Below, piece after piece: positions 23,513 to 34,735 of a stretch of DNA of 64,000 nucleotides (position 1 is the first letter of the stretch; every line of letters begins with the position of its first letter). The translations under genes and the position numbers were made by a program. Where the stretch lies: positions 12,925,803 through 12,989,802 of the forward strand of contig CM077831.1 of NCBI GenBank assembly GCA_039720395.1, read 5' to 3'. The notes beneath the pieces were generated by a model. That model worked only from the letters and a program-made list of their open reading frames with translations, made no database searches and had not been told where the DNA came from. This stretch comes from Liquidambar formosana. Taxonomy: Eukaryota; Streptophyta; Magnoliopsida; Saxifragales; Altingiaceae.

Positions 23513-23597
23513 TGGTCCCCTTTGCGTCCTTGAGCATTCTGATCCACTGTATTAAGTTCTTGATGCGAAGAGAACTGAATGTAAACATTTCTCCCCC
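23513..23597 (-). pseudogene. Captured exon of a polypyrimidine tract-binding protein homologue
   Basis: On the minus strand, after an acceptor-like CTATAG, the frame reads NVYIQFSSHQELNTVDQNAQ then GRKGDQ, ending at a GT donor (CAG|GTTGGT). This matches the region after an RRM in plant PTB-like splicing regulators (QFSSHQEL..DQNAQGR). Only this exon is recognisable. It is the kind of fragment that CACTA elements pick up from genomic DNA, since intron borders are kept. Identification is from memory of the family. Confidence 0.7.
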
Positions 23598-25238
23598 TAT
23601 AGTAGCACAGTACAAGTTTCATTCACACATGGGAAGTTACGAGAGGGGGAAAAACTAAGTAGATAATTTTGGGGTTTAAAAATCTGTGCCACCATAATCA
23701 CATATATTGAAACTACAAAAATCATCAAGAAACCCTGGCAAAATCATCAAGAAACCTTGCAAAAATCATCAAGGCCAAAATACATTTGCTTCCAGTGTCT
23801 TGATGTGTCCTTAATTCAAAGGGATTTTAGCTTTACTTAAAACCACTAATATTTCTGTTCTTGAATAAATTTTTTTTTTCCCCTGATTAGTTTATCTATT
23901 GTCGTTGTTGCAGAATTCTCCAACACTTTAATACCAAAAAAAAAAATAATAATAATTTGATCCTTGAATTGTTCATGGAACATGAAACATTCAACATTAA
24001 TATAAGCAGCACTCATAAGGATTTTTAAATTGTTAATGAAACAACAAACACTAATCCTACATTCAAACCTTAGTTTATAATAATCACGTCATAAAAAGTA
24101 ATCTATAAAGTAATTATGTTTCATACAATACATAGACCTAAGTTTAATAGATTATAAGTGATTAAATACATGTCAAGATTTATAATAAAAAAAAAACAAA
24201 ATATTTAGAAAAAGAATAGCATTTCCTTTGGACCATCACTTGTGTTAATTAGAATGAACACAAGAAACACCCCGCTGGATAACAGGAAGCATGAAGCCCC
24301 CTGAATTCAAAATCAGAATTAGACAATCACATTACATATATAAATATATTTATAACTTTTAAATTTATTGTGTTTTACTATTAGTACTCACAGGGCCTCC
24401 TTGGAGCCACAATAGTGTTGGCCATGGGTTGGAAGGATCTTCAACTCTATGAGGACTTCCATAAAGCCATCAAGACAGGTGGGCCTCTGCATTACCATGA
24501 GTTAATCGTTGGCCCCTTCGTCCATCTGGAGAGATGGATCGTGATCATCCACTATCAAGATTGAGGCTTGTGTCTCAATAAGTCCAACTTATTGTTGCTT
24601 GCACATGCCTTGAGCTTTAATCCATGGACCACATCATTTTGGTATCATGTGGATTAAACTCCCATCATTTTTACAAGACCAACTTATATTAAATACAATT
24701 GCAGTGATGCCTCACACTCTGTTTGGAACTCAGATTCCACTAGGGAAAGAAAAGGGAAGGAAAGAAAATAACAAATTTTCTAGGGAAAAAAAAAAAAAAA
24801 AAAAACAGTTTGTACTTGAAATGATGAAATTAGTGTAGCCAAAATGATTAGACTCTGTCATCCAACCATCCAACCAGACCTTGAGGATACAAGCACAAGC
24901 AGACCAAAAGCCCATTTCTATCAACAATATAATCAATAAAGTTGTAAAGCAGCAGGCTCACCATTTCTCAAAGAAAACCCATCCAAAACCACATGAGTTC
25001 ATCTACTAAGACACTGCTCATGAAATCAGCTGTAACAACCATCTAGTGCCCCAATTTTCGTTTTCAAGATAGATCAGCAACACCAAGTCATTTAAACATT
25101 TGAGAGAATTCAAATCTGGGTGTACGTCCATAAACTATGTATATTAATATATTATATACATAAAGAGAACAACTACTCAACTCAAGAAAGCCTCATATAC
25201 AGACTACTTCATAAATCCAACTTAACCATTCAGGTTTA
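23598..25238. other. CACTA interior between captured fragments
   Basis: Mostly AT-rich. A GC-richer stretch at ~24390-24565 has an open + frame (GLLGATIVLAMGWKDLQLYE and further) with no family I recognise; it may be a third captured piece. The rest shows nothing I can assign. Confidence 0.35.
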
Positions 25239-25434
25239 TCACATAACTAAATTAAGAATAGGATGAATCTTAGAGCAATGAAATCTTACAGCATCCTTAA
25301 AAGCATCAAAAGATTCATCTGGAAGGTAAGCATAAGTAATGCCACTATCCAGGATAGTCCCATGCCTTCCATAAAATATCTTTGGGCTTAATTGCAATGG
25401 CTTCCCAGTGACATGAATTTCCTTCAACCCAATA
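25239..25434 (-). pseudogene. Captured exon of an A1-type aspartyl protease
   Basis: The minus-strand frame begins YNIGLKEIHVTGKPLQLSP, followed by GTILDSGITYAYLPDESFDA. It matches plant aspartic proteinase-like proteins around the second catalytic motif (usually DSGTTYAYLP). DSGIT replaces DSGTT, and a stop lies just upstream of YNI. The exon ends at ...FKDA, where GCT|GTAAGATTT gives a donor site; the frame then runs on into intron. Captured fragment, not a working protease. Confidence 0.8.
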
Positions 25435-26003
25435 TTGTATTACGAACTGTTTCCATCCCGAAACTAAAGTAAATGGGTGAGTTGTTTTGAATGCGTTATT
25501 AAGAGAGATAGATTAACTACTAGAATATTATAGAAGTACTCAAAAAAAAAAAAAAATGTGTGTGTGATTTGAGGTAATATTGAAAACCTCAAGGAGGAGA
25601 CAAAGAAAAAGGTAAATTGAGGTAAAATCTTAGTTACTTGTAATTCCAAAAAAATACTAACTGACAGATCCATTTGAAATCTCTTCAGCACCAAGCATCC
25701 GTTTGAACTATAAATTGGTAAGAAAATCTAAATCGATCAAAGTCATTCAAAAAAACAGATCTGGAAGAGGTACCTTACGAGCGTTTCCTAATCGCTTTCC
25801 TTCTCATCATCTTTGATTGTTGTCAATCTAGCACTGTACATTGACGGCATTTTCTTAGAGAAATCTGAAACTCCAAGATCTGACGAAGAAGTGAGATCAA
25901 CCAAAACCTCATGGCTTCAATCAAAATCTTAGATAAATATATACACAGAGAGAGAGAGAGGTGAAATACCCTGAATTAATGCTGCATAAAAGCTCCGAGA
26001 AAG

Positions 26004-26340
26004 CTATATATGGCTGGATTTTGGATGTTTGAGAGAAGGGTTAGGGCTTGACAGTTGGGAGAATGGAGAGAGTGGATCGCGGTTTGCGGGAAGAGAAATA
26101 TACCTTGGACGAACTCCGGCGAGGCCAGCAGCAACTTCTGGCGAAGTGGATCTTAGCGTTGTTGGCGTGAGTGAGGCAGATGGAGATGGAGATGGTGACG
26201 GCAACGGTGAGGGTTGCCTGGGTGACGACAACGGTGATGGTGGCCTGAGCAACAGCAACGGTGAGGGTGGCTTGGCCTGAGCGACCGCAATGGTGAGGGT
26301 GGCCTGGGCGACGGTGACGGTGAGGGTTGTGGCCGGTGCT
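26004..26340. repeat. GC-rich minisatellite-like stretch in CACTA right arm
   Basis: Repeats of GGTGACGGTGAGGGT and GGCCTGGGCGACGG near 26200-26340, with a Ser/Pro-rich minus-strand frame (26258-26004). This could be the 5' end of a captured gene read on the - strand, or simple repeats only. Confidence 0.45.
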
Positions 26341-26469
26341 GATGCGTGAGGCCTTTGTGAGAAACTGAGGAATGGAGATTGGAAAGAGAGAGAGAGAGAA
26401 AAAAGTAGGTTGTGTTAAAAAGGGGATCGGGGTATAGAGAAAAATGACACGGGAGGAGGAAAGTGAATT

Positions 26470-26655
26470 GATGACTGGTTTTTAAAACTAGTCATCTTTT
26501 GCTATAATGTTTTTAAAAACCAGTCATCTTTGTTGTTTCAAAGATGACTGTTTTAAGTTTTAATTTAAATACTAGTCATCTTTTCAACCTAAAAATCAAA
26601 AGATGACTGGTTTTTAAAAAACGGTCATCTTTTTAAATTCTAAAAGCGTCATCTA
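26470..26655. repeat. Right subterminal repeats of CACTA element
   Basis: Copies of GATGACTGGTTTTTAAAA and AGTCATCTTTT in both directions, matching the left-arm motif. Confidence 0.85.
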
Positions 26656-26970
26656 TCCACCTTTTTCTTGTAGTGTTAGTTATTGGCATTTTTTGTGTTG
26701 TTATTTTTTACTTCCAACAGTAAAGTGGTACTATTGATGGACTATTAGTTACAAAATTACCACATGAGAAGTATTGTGATGAATTAACCTATTGGCAACA
26801 TTTTGCAAATCAGCAATCATATAAGTTGGCAAGCTTGTGCACAATTGAAACCATATTACAATAAATTTAGATTGTTACTATTTAAGAACATAAAAAGAGA
26901 AATTTGTAATTAGTGAACAATATGTACACCTATGTTCACAAATGAATTGTAAGTAGACTGTTCATAAATC

Positions 26971-27797
26971 TCAGCCAAACAATGTACTCCTAGACATCTC
27001 AAGTTTACTTTCTCTTGGCACCTTGTGTTTTTGGATATGCAATAGAGAGTGGCTTGACAGTGATTGCATCGCTCTCTTTTGGAGTAGTCGTTTGCCTTCC
27101 CAGTTTGAATTCCATGATCGGTCACTGTCGAAAATGATTTCTTGGATGACGTCCCTTCTAAAGCTTTGAACTTCTTCTAGAGTCTTGGTCTCTATAATAT
27201 TCAGTTCGTAGGAGTAATCAAGAATGAGGTTGCATATAATGATTCCACAGTCGAGTCTACAAAAAATAATGATACAATAAGCAGCGTTGATACATATTTG
27301 TTTGTAAAGTTGTTGACAATGTCACAATATTGTTGCATGATATGAAAAATGAAAAGAAAATGTGGGCATTGTAAATATAGTGTCTAGCAGTCCCATTATC
27401 CAAGTGTATTATGTGTAAAGTGTCAAAAAGAATTCAACATTGTATCGTTATATTAGCAGCAATATAAAGCAAACAAAATAGTACTAAAATACTCACGAGT
27501 ATTTGCTTTGTTGGGGTGTATTTTCTACATATTCAACCTCAATTTGCTGACCTTGATTGCCTTGTAGCCCATTTGGTGCACGTACTCCGCCTGACAATAG
27601 TTGTATTATATTAATATGGTAATTAATAAGATTGTTTTTTAAAGTAATTTTTTGGTTATGTGAATGTTATTACCACTTTTTTTGCTTTGTTGTAGTGGTT
27701 TTCTTCAATTACTTCTCGTGGGCGCATGGAATTGTGATGTCTCCATGTTCCGCTTTGCGTGTCATGCACAAGCAAAGTCCAGTGGTTTTCAGCTCCA
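26971..27797 (-). CDS. C48 (ULP1/SENP-type) cysteine peptidase, C-terminal exons
   Basis: Three minus-strand exons splice in phase: 27797 to ~27674 (NHWTLLVHDTQSGTW, RHHNSMRP), 27590-27497 (acceptor TTGTCAG, donor TC|GTGAGT; ENTPQQSKYS) and 27256-26971 (acceptor TTTTTTGTAG; LDCGIIIC and an RRD motif, stop at 26971-26973). The catalytic His (HW), the oxyanion Gln (PQQ) and the Cys (DCG) are present. The Asp normally found in HxDS is Asn (HHNS). No stop interrupts the visible exons, in contrast to the MULE transposase. The N-terminal part is lost in the gap. ULP-like genes are known passengers of MULEs, so it is probably part of this element; a host gene is possible. Confidence 0.75.
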
Positions 27798-27897
27798 NNN
27801 NNNNNNNNNNNNNNNNNNNNNNNNNNNNNNNNNNNNNNNNNNNNNNNNNNNNNNNNNNNNNNNNNNNNNNNNNNNNNNNNNNNNNNNNNNNNNNNNN
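27798..27897. other. Assembly gap, 100 N
   Basis: Exactly 100 N, the usual marker for a gap of unknown size. Left of it is the ULP gene; right of it is mid-gag of copy A. The missing 5' LTR and leader of A and the 5' half of B predict several kilobases of hidden sequence, or a wrong join. Confidence 0.95.
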
Positions 27898-30800
27898 ATG
27901 GCTCAGAGAACCAACAGAAGATGGCGGATCTTGAACAAAATGGCTCTAAGGCCCATTCCTCGGGTATACCTCATGGGGCTGGCACCGAAGAGGGACCTCA
28001 ATCCAATGAGAACACCAAGACAAGGGGGGAAAGTAGCTCGAAACCTGAGGTCACCAACCTAGAAGGGGAAGCCAAGGGGAAAGGTACTAGCAGTGATTCC
28101 GTGTTAGCTAGCAAGGTAGAAGCTTTGGAGAGAACCATAAAAGGGATTCGCAGGGCTGATGACATGGTCGATGTGCGGACTCTATCCCTGTTTCCAACGG
28201 CTCGTATTCCACTACAATTCAAGATGCCAGAGTTAGAAAAGTTCGATGGGACGGGTTGCCCTAAGACTCATTTGAAGATGTACGTGCGAGCTATGCACCC
28301 TCGAGGGGCTACTGACGAGCTTTTAGCTCAAATGTTCCATGAAACCTTGGCCACTTCTGCTTTGAAATGGTTCTTATCCTTGGATGAGAATTGAACCCGG
28401 ACTTGGGAAGACATATGCAATGAGTTTCAGAGCACTACAAGTATAACACAGAGGTGGACGTTACTCGAAAGGACCTAGAAACTACCAAGCAAGGGCTTAT
28501 GAAACTTTTCTCCGCTTACATTACAAGGTGGAGACAAAAGGCGTCGAGAATGACGGATAGGCCGAATGAGGAGGACCAAATTCAATTAGTGGTTAAGAAC
28601 CTGCTGCCCGTGTATCACAAGCACCTATTTGCCCACTATTTCCCGAATTTCAAAGCTCTCATTGGGGCTGGCACGCAGGTTGAAGATGCTATCAATGATG
28701 GGACAATCAAGACTGAGGAAGTGAGGAGTCGCAAGACAAACTTTACTGGGAAGAACAATGCCGAGGTCAACACCATAACTCAACCCATCCAACCCTTTTC
28801 TCTCAATGATGTCAACCCACCTCGCCAATTCACTGACCTATTCATGCCACTCGAAAGAGTCCTTGAAAAGCTCATAAGTCGTGACCTATTAAAGCCACTC
28901 GACCCAAGACCTCCACCAAATCCCTTACCCAGGAACTACAACGAGAATGAGTACTGCAAGTACCACCAATCCAAAAGCCATGCCACCAATCGCTGTATTC
29001 GCCTTCGCCACCAAGTCCAAGACCTCATTGACAAGCAAGTCATTTCACCACCAACCCGTCCAAATGTCACCCGTAATCCTCTCCCATCACACAACAACAC
29101 ACCCCCACCTAACACCATAAATGCCATTGGGGTTGAATCCTCTCGCCCTCGCCATCCCATAAGACAATACACTCCGCTCCCCATGACCTTAACCCGTCTC
29201 TTCACCATTTGCCGCAATAACAGCCTTATCATGCCACTTCCACCAAAGCCAAGACCATCAACCCCTCACCAATATTGCCAATACCATCGTGCACCCGGCC
29301 ATGACACCGAGGCTTGTTCTATACTAAAGAAGATCATCCAAGACCTCATTGACCAAAAGGTTTTGTTGTTGCCAAAGAAATCTATCCAACAAGAGCTGAA
29401 AGAAAGATATGAAGCAGGGGATCCTCAGGTTGGCCTATTAGGTGAAGCGTCGGGGAAATATGATTACTATGTGCTGTACTCAAGCCCAAGTCCGATATCA
29501 GATGAGCCGATAGTCCCTTCAGGTTGGGATGACTTGCCGACAGAAATGGAGAGCATTGACATGATAGAATGGGATGACTTAATGAATGACTCCGAGGAAG
29601 TCCATGACATATGGGCTAGCGATGATGAGTTGGACCATATAACCAGAGGGGGTCGTCATTTCAAGCCCCCCCACCTAGAATCTGAAAATCCGTTGGAAGA
29701 TTTGGAAGGGCAGAGGCGTCCTAGCTTGCAAGAAGAAGAGGATGAAGTGCTTAGGCAGCTGAAGAAGACCAATGCCAACATTACTATTTGGGGCTTGCTC
29801 ATGGCCTCGCATAAGCACAGATAGACCGTGTTGAAACTGTTGAATCAGATACAAGTGCCTGTTAACACATCCCCCGAGGGATTGGTACATTTGGTGAATC
29901 CAACTCCCAAGAACTCAACCATCGTGTTCACCGATGTAGACCTACCTAAAAACGGGCTGAGCCATTCTCAAGCTCTCTATGTGACCGTTGACACTATGGG
30001 GACGAGGGTTCCCACCGTTCTTATCGACAATGGGTCCGCACTGAATGTATGTCCTCTCCGAACTGCCACTGTTTTGGGTTTGGGACCCACTGATTTCACG
30101 CCATCTGGGCAGACCGTAAGAGCCTATGACAACACCTGCCGAGAAGTAATAGGGGTAGTTACTTTGCCTCTTATCATGGGACCCACTGAATTTAGGGTAG
30201 AATTCCAAGTGTTGGATGTGCCGTCATGTTTCAACTTGTTGTTGGGCCGACCTTGGATCCATCTTGCTGGGGCTGTGCCATCTTCACTCCATCAAAAGGT
30301 GAAGTTTCCTTATGAAGGAGCCATAGTAACACTTCAAGGGGACTATGAATTGAAACTCGCAGGTGTGCCTATATGTGAGATACAACCTGAATCAGCAGCG
30401 ATACTGCTATCTGGGTTTGACTATGTCCAATGCATTGAAAAAGAGCTCGAAAAGGGTGAATTAATACCCTTGGACTTTTGCCCCCATGGCAACTTGCACG
30501 TCGGTGAAATAATGAGAAAGATGAGTTTCTTTCCAGGCATGGGGCTAGGGCGTCGCCAACAAGGGATCCCTACGTCTATTCAAAGCCGTGTCACCTCATA
30601 CACCTTCGGGCTAGGATATGAGCCCTCTAGAAATGATCATGCGGAAATGCTGAAGAGGAACAAAGAGAAAGTAAGAGCCAAAGCCGAGGGAAGGGTGCCA
30701 GACCTGAAGATCTCGCCATATCGACCTACTTTGAATGGTTACTTCGTCAAAGAAGGGGATGATTTTCTATATTGCGGGTTTCCAGAGCCCACCTTTGACC

Positions 30801-31126
30801 AAGCTACCAAGATCCGAGTTCCGGGTTTTGAAATCTTCTTCACCGAATGGTATCCAATCACAGCTGAAATGGTGGATGATGATGCCATCAATGATGAGTT
30901 TTGGGAAAAGAAAGAGGAGGACTGGGCAGAGAACCTTGATGCAGGAGCTATGACTGAAATGTTCCAAGACATGATCCTCATCATGGAAGACTCGACCATT
31001 GAAGAACTCCAGGGTTCGTCCATTAGCCATGCTACCTTGCCACTCCTAAATTGGTACCTTGAATGTGGTGTCGTTGCGGAGATCCATGAAGAAGAAGACC
31101 TTGGCCTACCTGATAGCAGCTTGTAG
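27898..31126 (+). pseudogene. Gag-protease of copy A, broken
   Basis: It has a retrotransposon Gag domain (PELEKFDGTG, LKMYVRAMHP, ALKWFLSLDE), two CxxxH-GH-C knuckle-like motifs (YCKYHQSKSHATNRC; YCQYHRAPGHDTEAC) and a retropepsin-like protease with VLIDNGSALNVCP at the active site. A TGA (28392-28394), a 1-bp deletion just after it (relative to copy C) and a TAG (29822-29824, CAG in copy C) break the frame. The frame 29828-31126 is open to the stop TTG TAG, which overlaps the intron donor. A 1-bp difference from C also lies beside the gap. Confidence 0.88.
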
Positions 31127-31293
31127 GTGTCTTAGTTTAGTAATATTTCCCTAATTCAATAAGATGTATCTACTTTACTCACTTTGTGGAGTCATAGTAT
31201 TGATACAGATTTGTTTGTTTTCCTTCTTTCTTTTGTGTGTCATTCCCATTATTCCTAGTCAATAAAGTGTGCTTTCTTTCTCTATATATGCAG
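31123..31293 (+). other. Ogre-type intron between protease and RT (copy A)
   Basis: Donor AGCTT|GTAGGT and acceptor CTATATATGCAG|TG. Removing 171 bp joins the gag-pro frame to the pol frame in phase (SSF-VSFLSSMDIYG). Unspliced RNA stops at the TAG lying within the donor. Copies B (42772-42941) and C (54589-54755) keep the same borders. An intron at this point is a known feature of Ogre elements. Confidence 0.8.
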
Positions 31294-34200
31294 TGTCTCT
31301 TTTCTCTCCTCTATGGATATTTATGGCATGGATATAGATCCTAGGAACGATGTCCCCCCGGAGCTCGTTGAGCAAAGGAAAAGGGGCGTCACCGAACGTA
31401 ATATGGATGAATTGGAATCAATCAACTTAGGGACGAATGAATTGCCAAGAATAGTTAAAATTGGGAAAACCCTCTCCCCCGTTGAAAAAGAAAAGATGAT
31501 CTCCCTCTTGAAAGCCAACATTATGGCTTTTGCATGGTCTTATGAAGACATGCCTGGCATCGACCCCGATATTGTGCAACACTATATCCCCACTAATTCC
31601 CTAAAGAAGCCGGTAAAGCAGAAACTCAGAAGATTAAAACCAGAATGGGCTCTAAAAGTAAAAGAAGAGGTAACTAAACAACTAGACGCGGGTTTCCTCC
31701 AAGTTGTGGAGTACCCCGAGTGGCTGTCGAATATAGTGCCTGTGCCTAAAAAAGATGGGAAAGTAAGGATGTGTGTCGATTTCCGAGATCTCACGCCGCG
31801 AGCCCTAAGGATGACTTTCCTTTACCCCATATCGACGTGTTGGTGGATAGTACAGTGGGACATGCACTCCTCTCCTTCATGGACGGATTCTCCGGGTATA
31901 ACCAGATAAAGATGGCGCCTCAAGACATGGAGAAAACAGCCTTTATCACGCAATGGGGAACGTACTGTTACAAGGTAATGCCTTTTGGCTTAAGAAACGC
32001 TGGGGCTACTTACCAAAGAGCAGCTACGACCTTATTGCATGATATGATCCATAAGGAAGTCGAGGTTTATGTCGATGATATGATCGTAAAGTCCATGGAT
32101 AGAGAAGGGCATTTTAAGGCGCTAGAGAAATTCCTAGAGCGAGCAAAGAAGTACAATCTCCGTCTAAACCCACAGAAGTGCGCTTTTGGTGTCACTGCAG
32201 GCAAGTTATTGGGGTTTATGATCACTCAGAGAGGTATCGAAGTGGACCCAGGGAAGATAAAAGCTATTGTGGAGATGGAGCCGCCTAGCACTGAGAAGCA
32301 GATCCGGGGTTTTCTGGGAAGAGTTCAATACATAAGCCGATTCATTGCCAACTTAACCATGGTTTGCGAACCAATCTTCAAATTGCTTAAGAAAGGTGTG
32401 CCAAAAGTATGGAACGAAGAATGCCAAGAGGCCTTTGAGACCATTAAGAGATACTTGAGCAATCCTCCAATCTTAGTTCCCCCACGGCAAGGTGCGCCGC
32501 TTTTGTTATACTTAACGATCACCGAAACCGCGACAGGGGCTATGTTAGCTCAATATCTCGAAGGGTCTACAAAGGAGAATGCCATCTATTACTTAAGCAA
32601 GAAAATGACAGACTATGAAGTGAAGTACAATGCGATTGAAAAAGCTTGTGTGGCACTAGTATGGGCGACGCAGAAACGCCGACACTACATGATGTCCTTC
32701 GAAGTGTTCTTGATAAGTCGCATGGACCCGTTGAAGTACCTGGTAGAAAGGCCAGTATTGTCATTCAAAACTGCTCGATGGTCAATTCTCCTCAATGAAT
32801 TCGACATCAAGTACGTGAATCAGAAGTCTATCAAGGGAAGCGTCATCGCAGACAACCTAGCCAGCTGTCCGGTGTCATCATCCGCTCCGTTCAACGATCA
32901 ATTCCCAGATGAGGACGTGCTAGAGATTGGTAGAAAAACTTGGAGAGTATACTTCGATGGGGCAGCCAATAAGAAAGCTTATGGGATAGGAGTCCTGCTG
33001 GTCTCACCCGAAGAGGCATTTACACCGTTAGCGGTCAAGTTGGGGTTCGAAGCTACCAACAACATTGCTGAGTATGAGGCCTGTATCCTAGCACTGGAAG
33101 CGGCACTTGAATTGGGGATCAAAGAATTGGAAGTGTTCGGGGACTCAGCACTAATCATTTGCCAGATAAAAGGGGAATGGAAAACTCGAGATGAGAAATT
33201 GTTGCCTTACCATGCCTATCTGGAAGCTCGAACCAAGGAGTTCTCAGAGATAGAGTTCAACTACCTTTCAAGAAACAAGAACCAGTTCGCCGATGCCTTG
33301 GCGACCCTAGCATCCATGGTGGAGATACCTGAAGGGGGAAATGTGAAGCCGTTGGTGATAGAATGCCGAGACAAGCCTGTGTACTGTTGTGCAATCCGAG
33401 GAGGAGAGGTAAATGATGGCCGTCCGTGGTTCCATGACATAAAGAAGTTCATTGAAGAAAGGGAATACCCAGAAGGAGCATCTCGTATCGATAGAAAAAC
33501 CCTAAGGCGGTTGGCGAGTCACTATGTACTTTGTGGAGGAAAGCTATATCGGAGATCATACGACGGGATCCACCTGCTGTGTGTCACCGAGGAGGAAGCC
33601 GAGCATCTGATTAAAGAAATCCATGAAGGAACAGGGGCTCCGCACATGAACGGCTATATGTTGGCTAAGAAAATCATGAGGCTAGGCTATTATTGGTCCA
33701 CCATGGAAAGAGACTGCCACGCAAATGTCAAGAAGTGCCACAAATGCCAACTGTTCGCCAGTGGACAACATTTGCCTTCTATGCCTTTAACGAGTATGTC
33801 ATCACCTTGGCCATTCGCGGTATGGGGGATAGATATCATCGGACAGATCAAGCCAAAGGCATCAAATGGGCATGAATACATCCTGGTCGCCATCGACTAC
33901 TTCACTAAGTGGGTGGAAGCAGCGTCCTTCAAGACCTTGAATTCCAAGAAGGTAGCACAGTTCATACAGCACAGCATCATCTATCGATATGGGGTACCGC
34001 ATGAAGTTATCTCAGACAATGGCCAGCACTTTCAGAAAGAAACCCATGAGCTCTTGCAAAAGTATGGCATAGTTCACCATCTGTTGTCGCCATACCGTCC
34101 TCAGACTAATGGAGCGGTGGAAGCAGCTAACAAGAACATCAAGAAGATACTACAGAAGACTGCGGACTCACACACAGACTGGCATGAGAAGTTGCCATTG

Positions 34201-34671
34201 GCTCTATGGGGTTACAGAACATCAATAAGGTCGTCAACAGGGGCTAGCCCTTATTCTCTAGTTTATGGAATGGAGGCCGTGTTGCCAGTTGAATTGGAAG
34301 TTCCTTCACTAAGAGTTGCCGTGGAGAGCCAGATAACAGAAGTGGACTAGGTTAAGAGCCGCTATGATGAGTTAGCTTTGCTGGATGAAAGGCGTTTAAG
34401 GGCGCTGTATCATGTTCAGGGGTATCAACGGAGAGTTGCCAGAGCATTCAACAAGCATGTCAAAGATCGAGGTCTAAAGAAAGGGGATGTAGTGCTGAAA
34501 GAAATCAGAGCTCCAGTGTTCGATCCGCGGGGAAAATTCAAGCCAAGTTGGGGTGGGCCATACATTATCAAAGAGATATTGCCAGCAGGGGCTGTTCGCC
34601 TCATGGATTTAGATGGAATTGAGTTCGCTCGTCCAACTAATTTGGATCAATTGAAGAAATATCATGTTTGA
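31294..34671 (+). pseudogene. Pol of copy A: RT, RNase H, second RNase H, integrase
   Basis: RT includes VDFRDL and the YVDD active site (32068-32079). The first RNase H begins near TETATGAMLAQ. The second, Tat-type RNase H begins VYFDGAANKK and includes FGDSALIICQIKGEW. Integrase has the HHCC finger (HEGTGAPH...CHKCQ), Asp in WGIDIIG, Asp in ISDNGQHF and Glu in GAVEAANKN; the C-terminus ends DQLKKYHV with no chromodomain. A 1-bp deletion at ~31792 (DLN to DLT, frame lost) and a TAG at 34348 (TGG in copy C) inactivate it. Confidence 0.92.
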
Positions 34672-34735
34672 AGCCTGCTAGGTTGAAAACCCGTAAGGGC
34701 GGCCTAGGCAAAAGTTAAGGCATAAGAACTACGTA

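Larger units (their letters stand above)
19818..26675. mobile_element. Non-autonomous CACTA (En/Spm) element with captured gene pieces
   Basis: The left end CACTACTACAAAAACG and right end (other strand) CACTACAAGAAAAAGG share ~28 bp of terminal repeat including GATAGATGAC. TTA is duplicated exactly at 19815-19817 and 26676-26678. Subterminal arrays of AGATGACTGT/ACAGTCATCT in both directions fill ~19835-20370 and 26470-26655. No CACTA transposase is present. Inside are exon pieces of a PTB-like gene (23513-23597) and an aspartyl protease (25239-25434), both on -. It is inserted in the MULE downstream region, since MULE-type sequence resumes after 26678. Confidence 0.92.

Noticed and set aside
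15931..27520. TTGGGGTGTATTTT at ~15933 and ~27511 as direct repeats flanking the MULE
   Set aside because: Too long for a MULE target duplication (8-11 bp usually), and the second copy is inside a coding exon of the ULP gene, so chance similarity is more likely.
32325..32764. Minus-strand open frames over pol (also at 43972, 55788, 33690 and others)
   Set aside because: They are shadows of the RT and integrase frames and recur only because the copies are similar.
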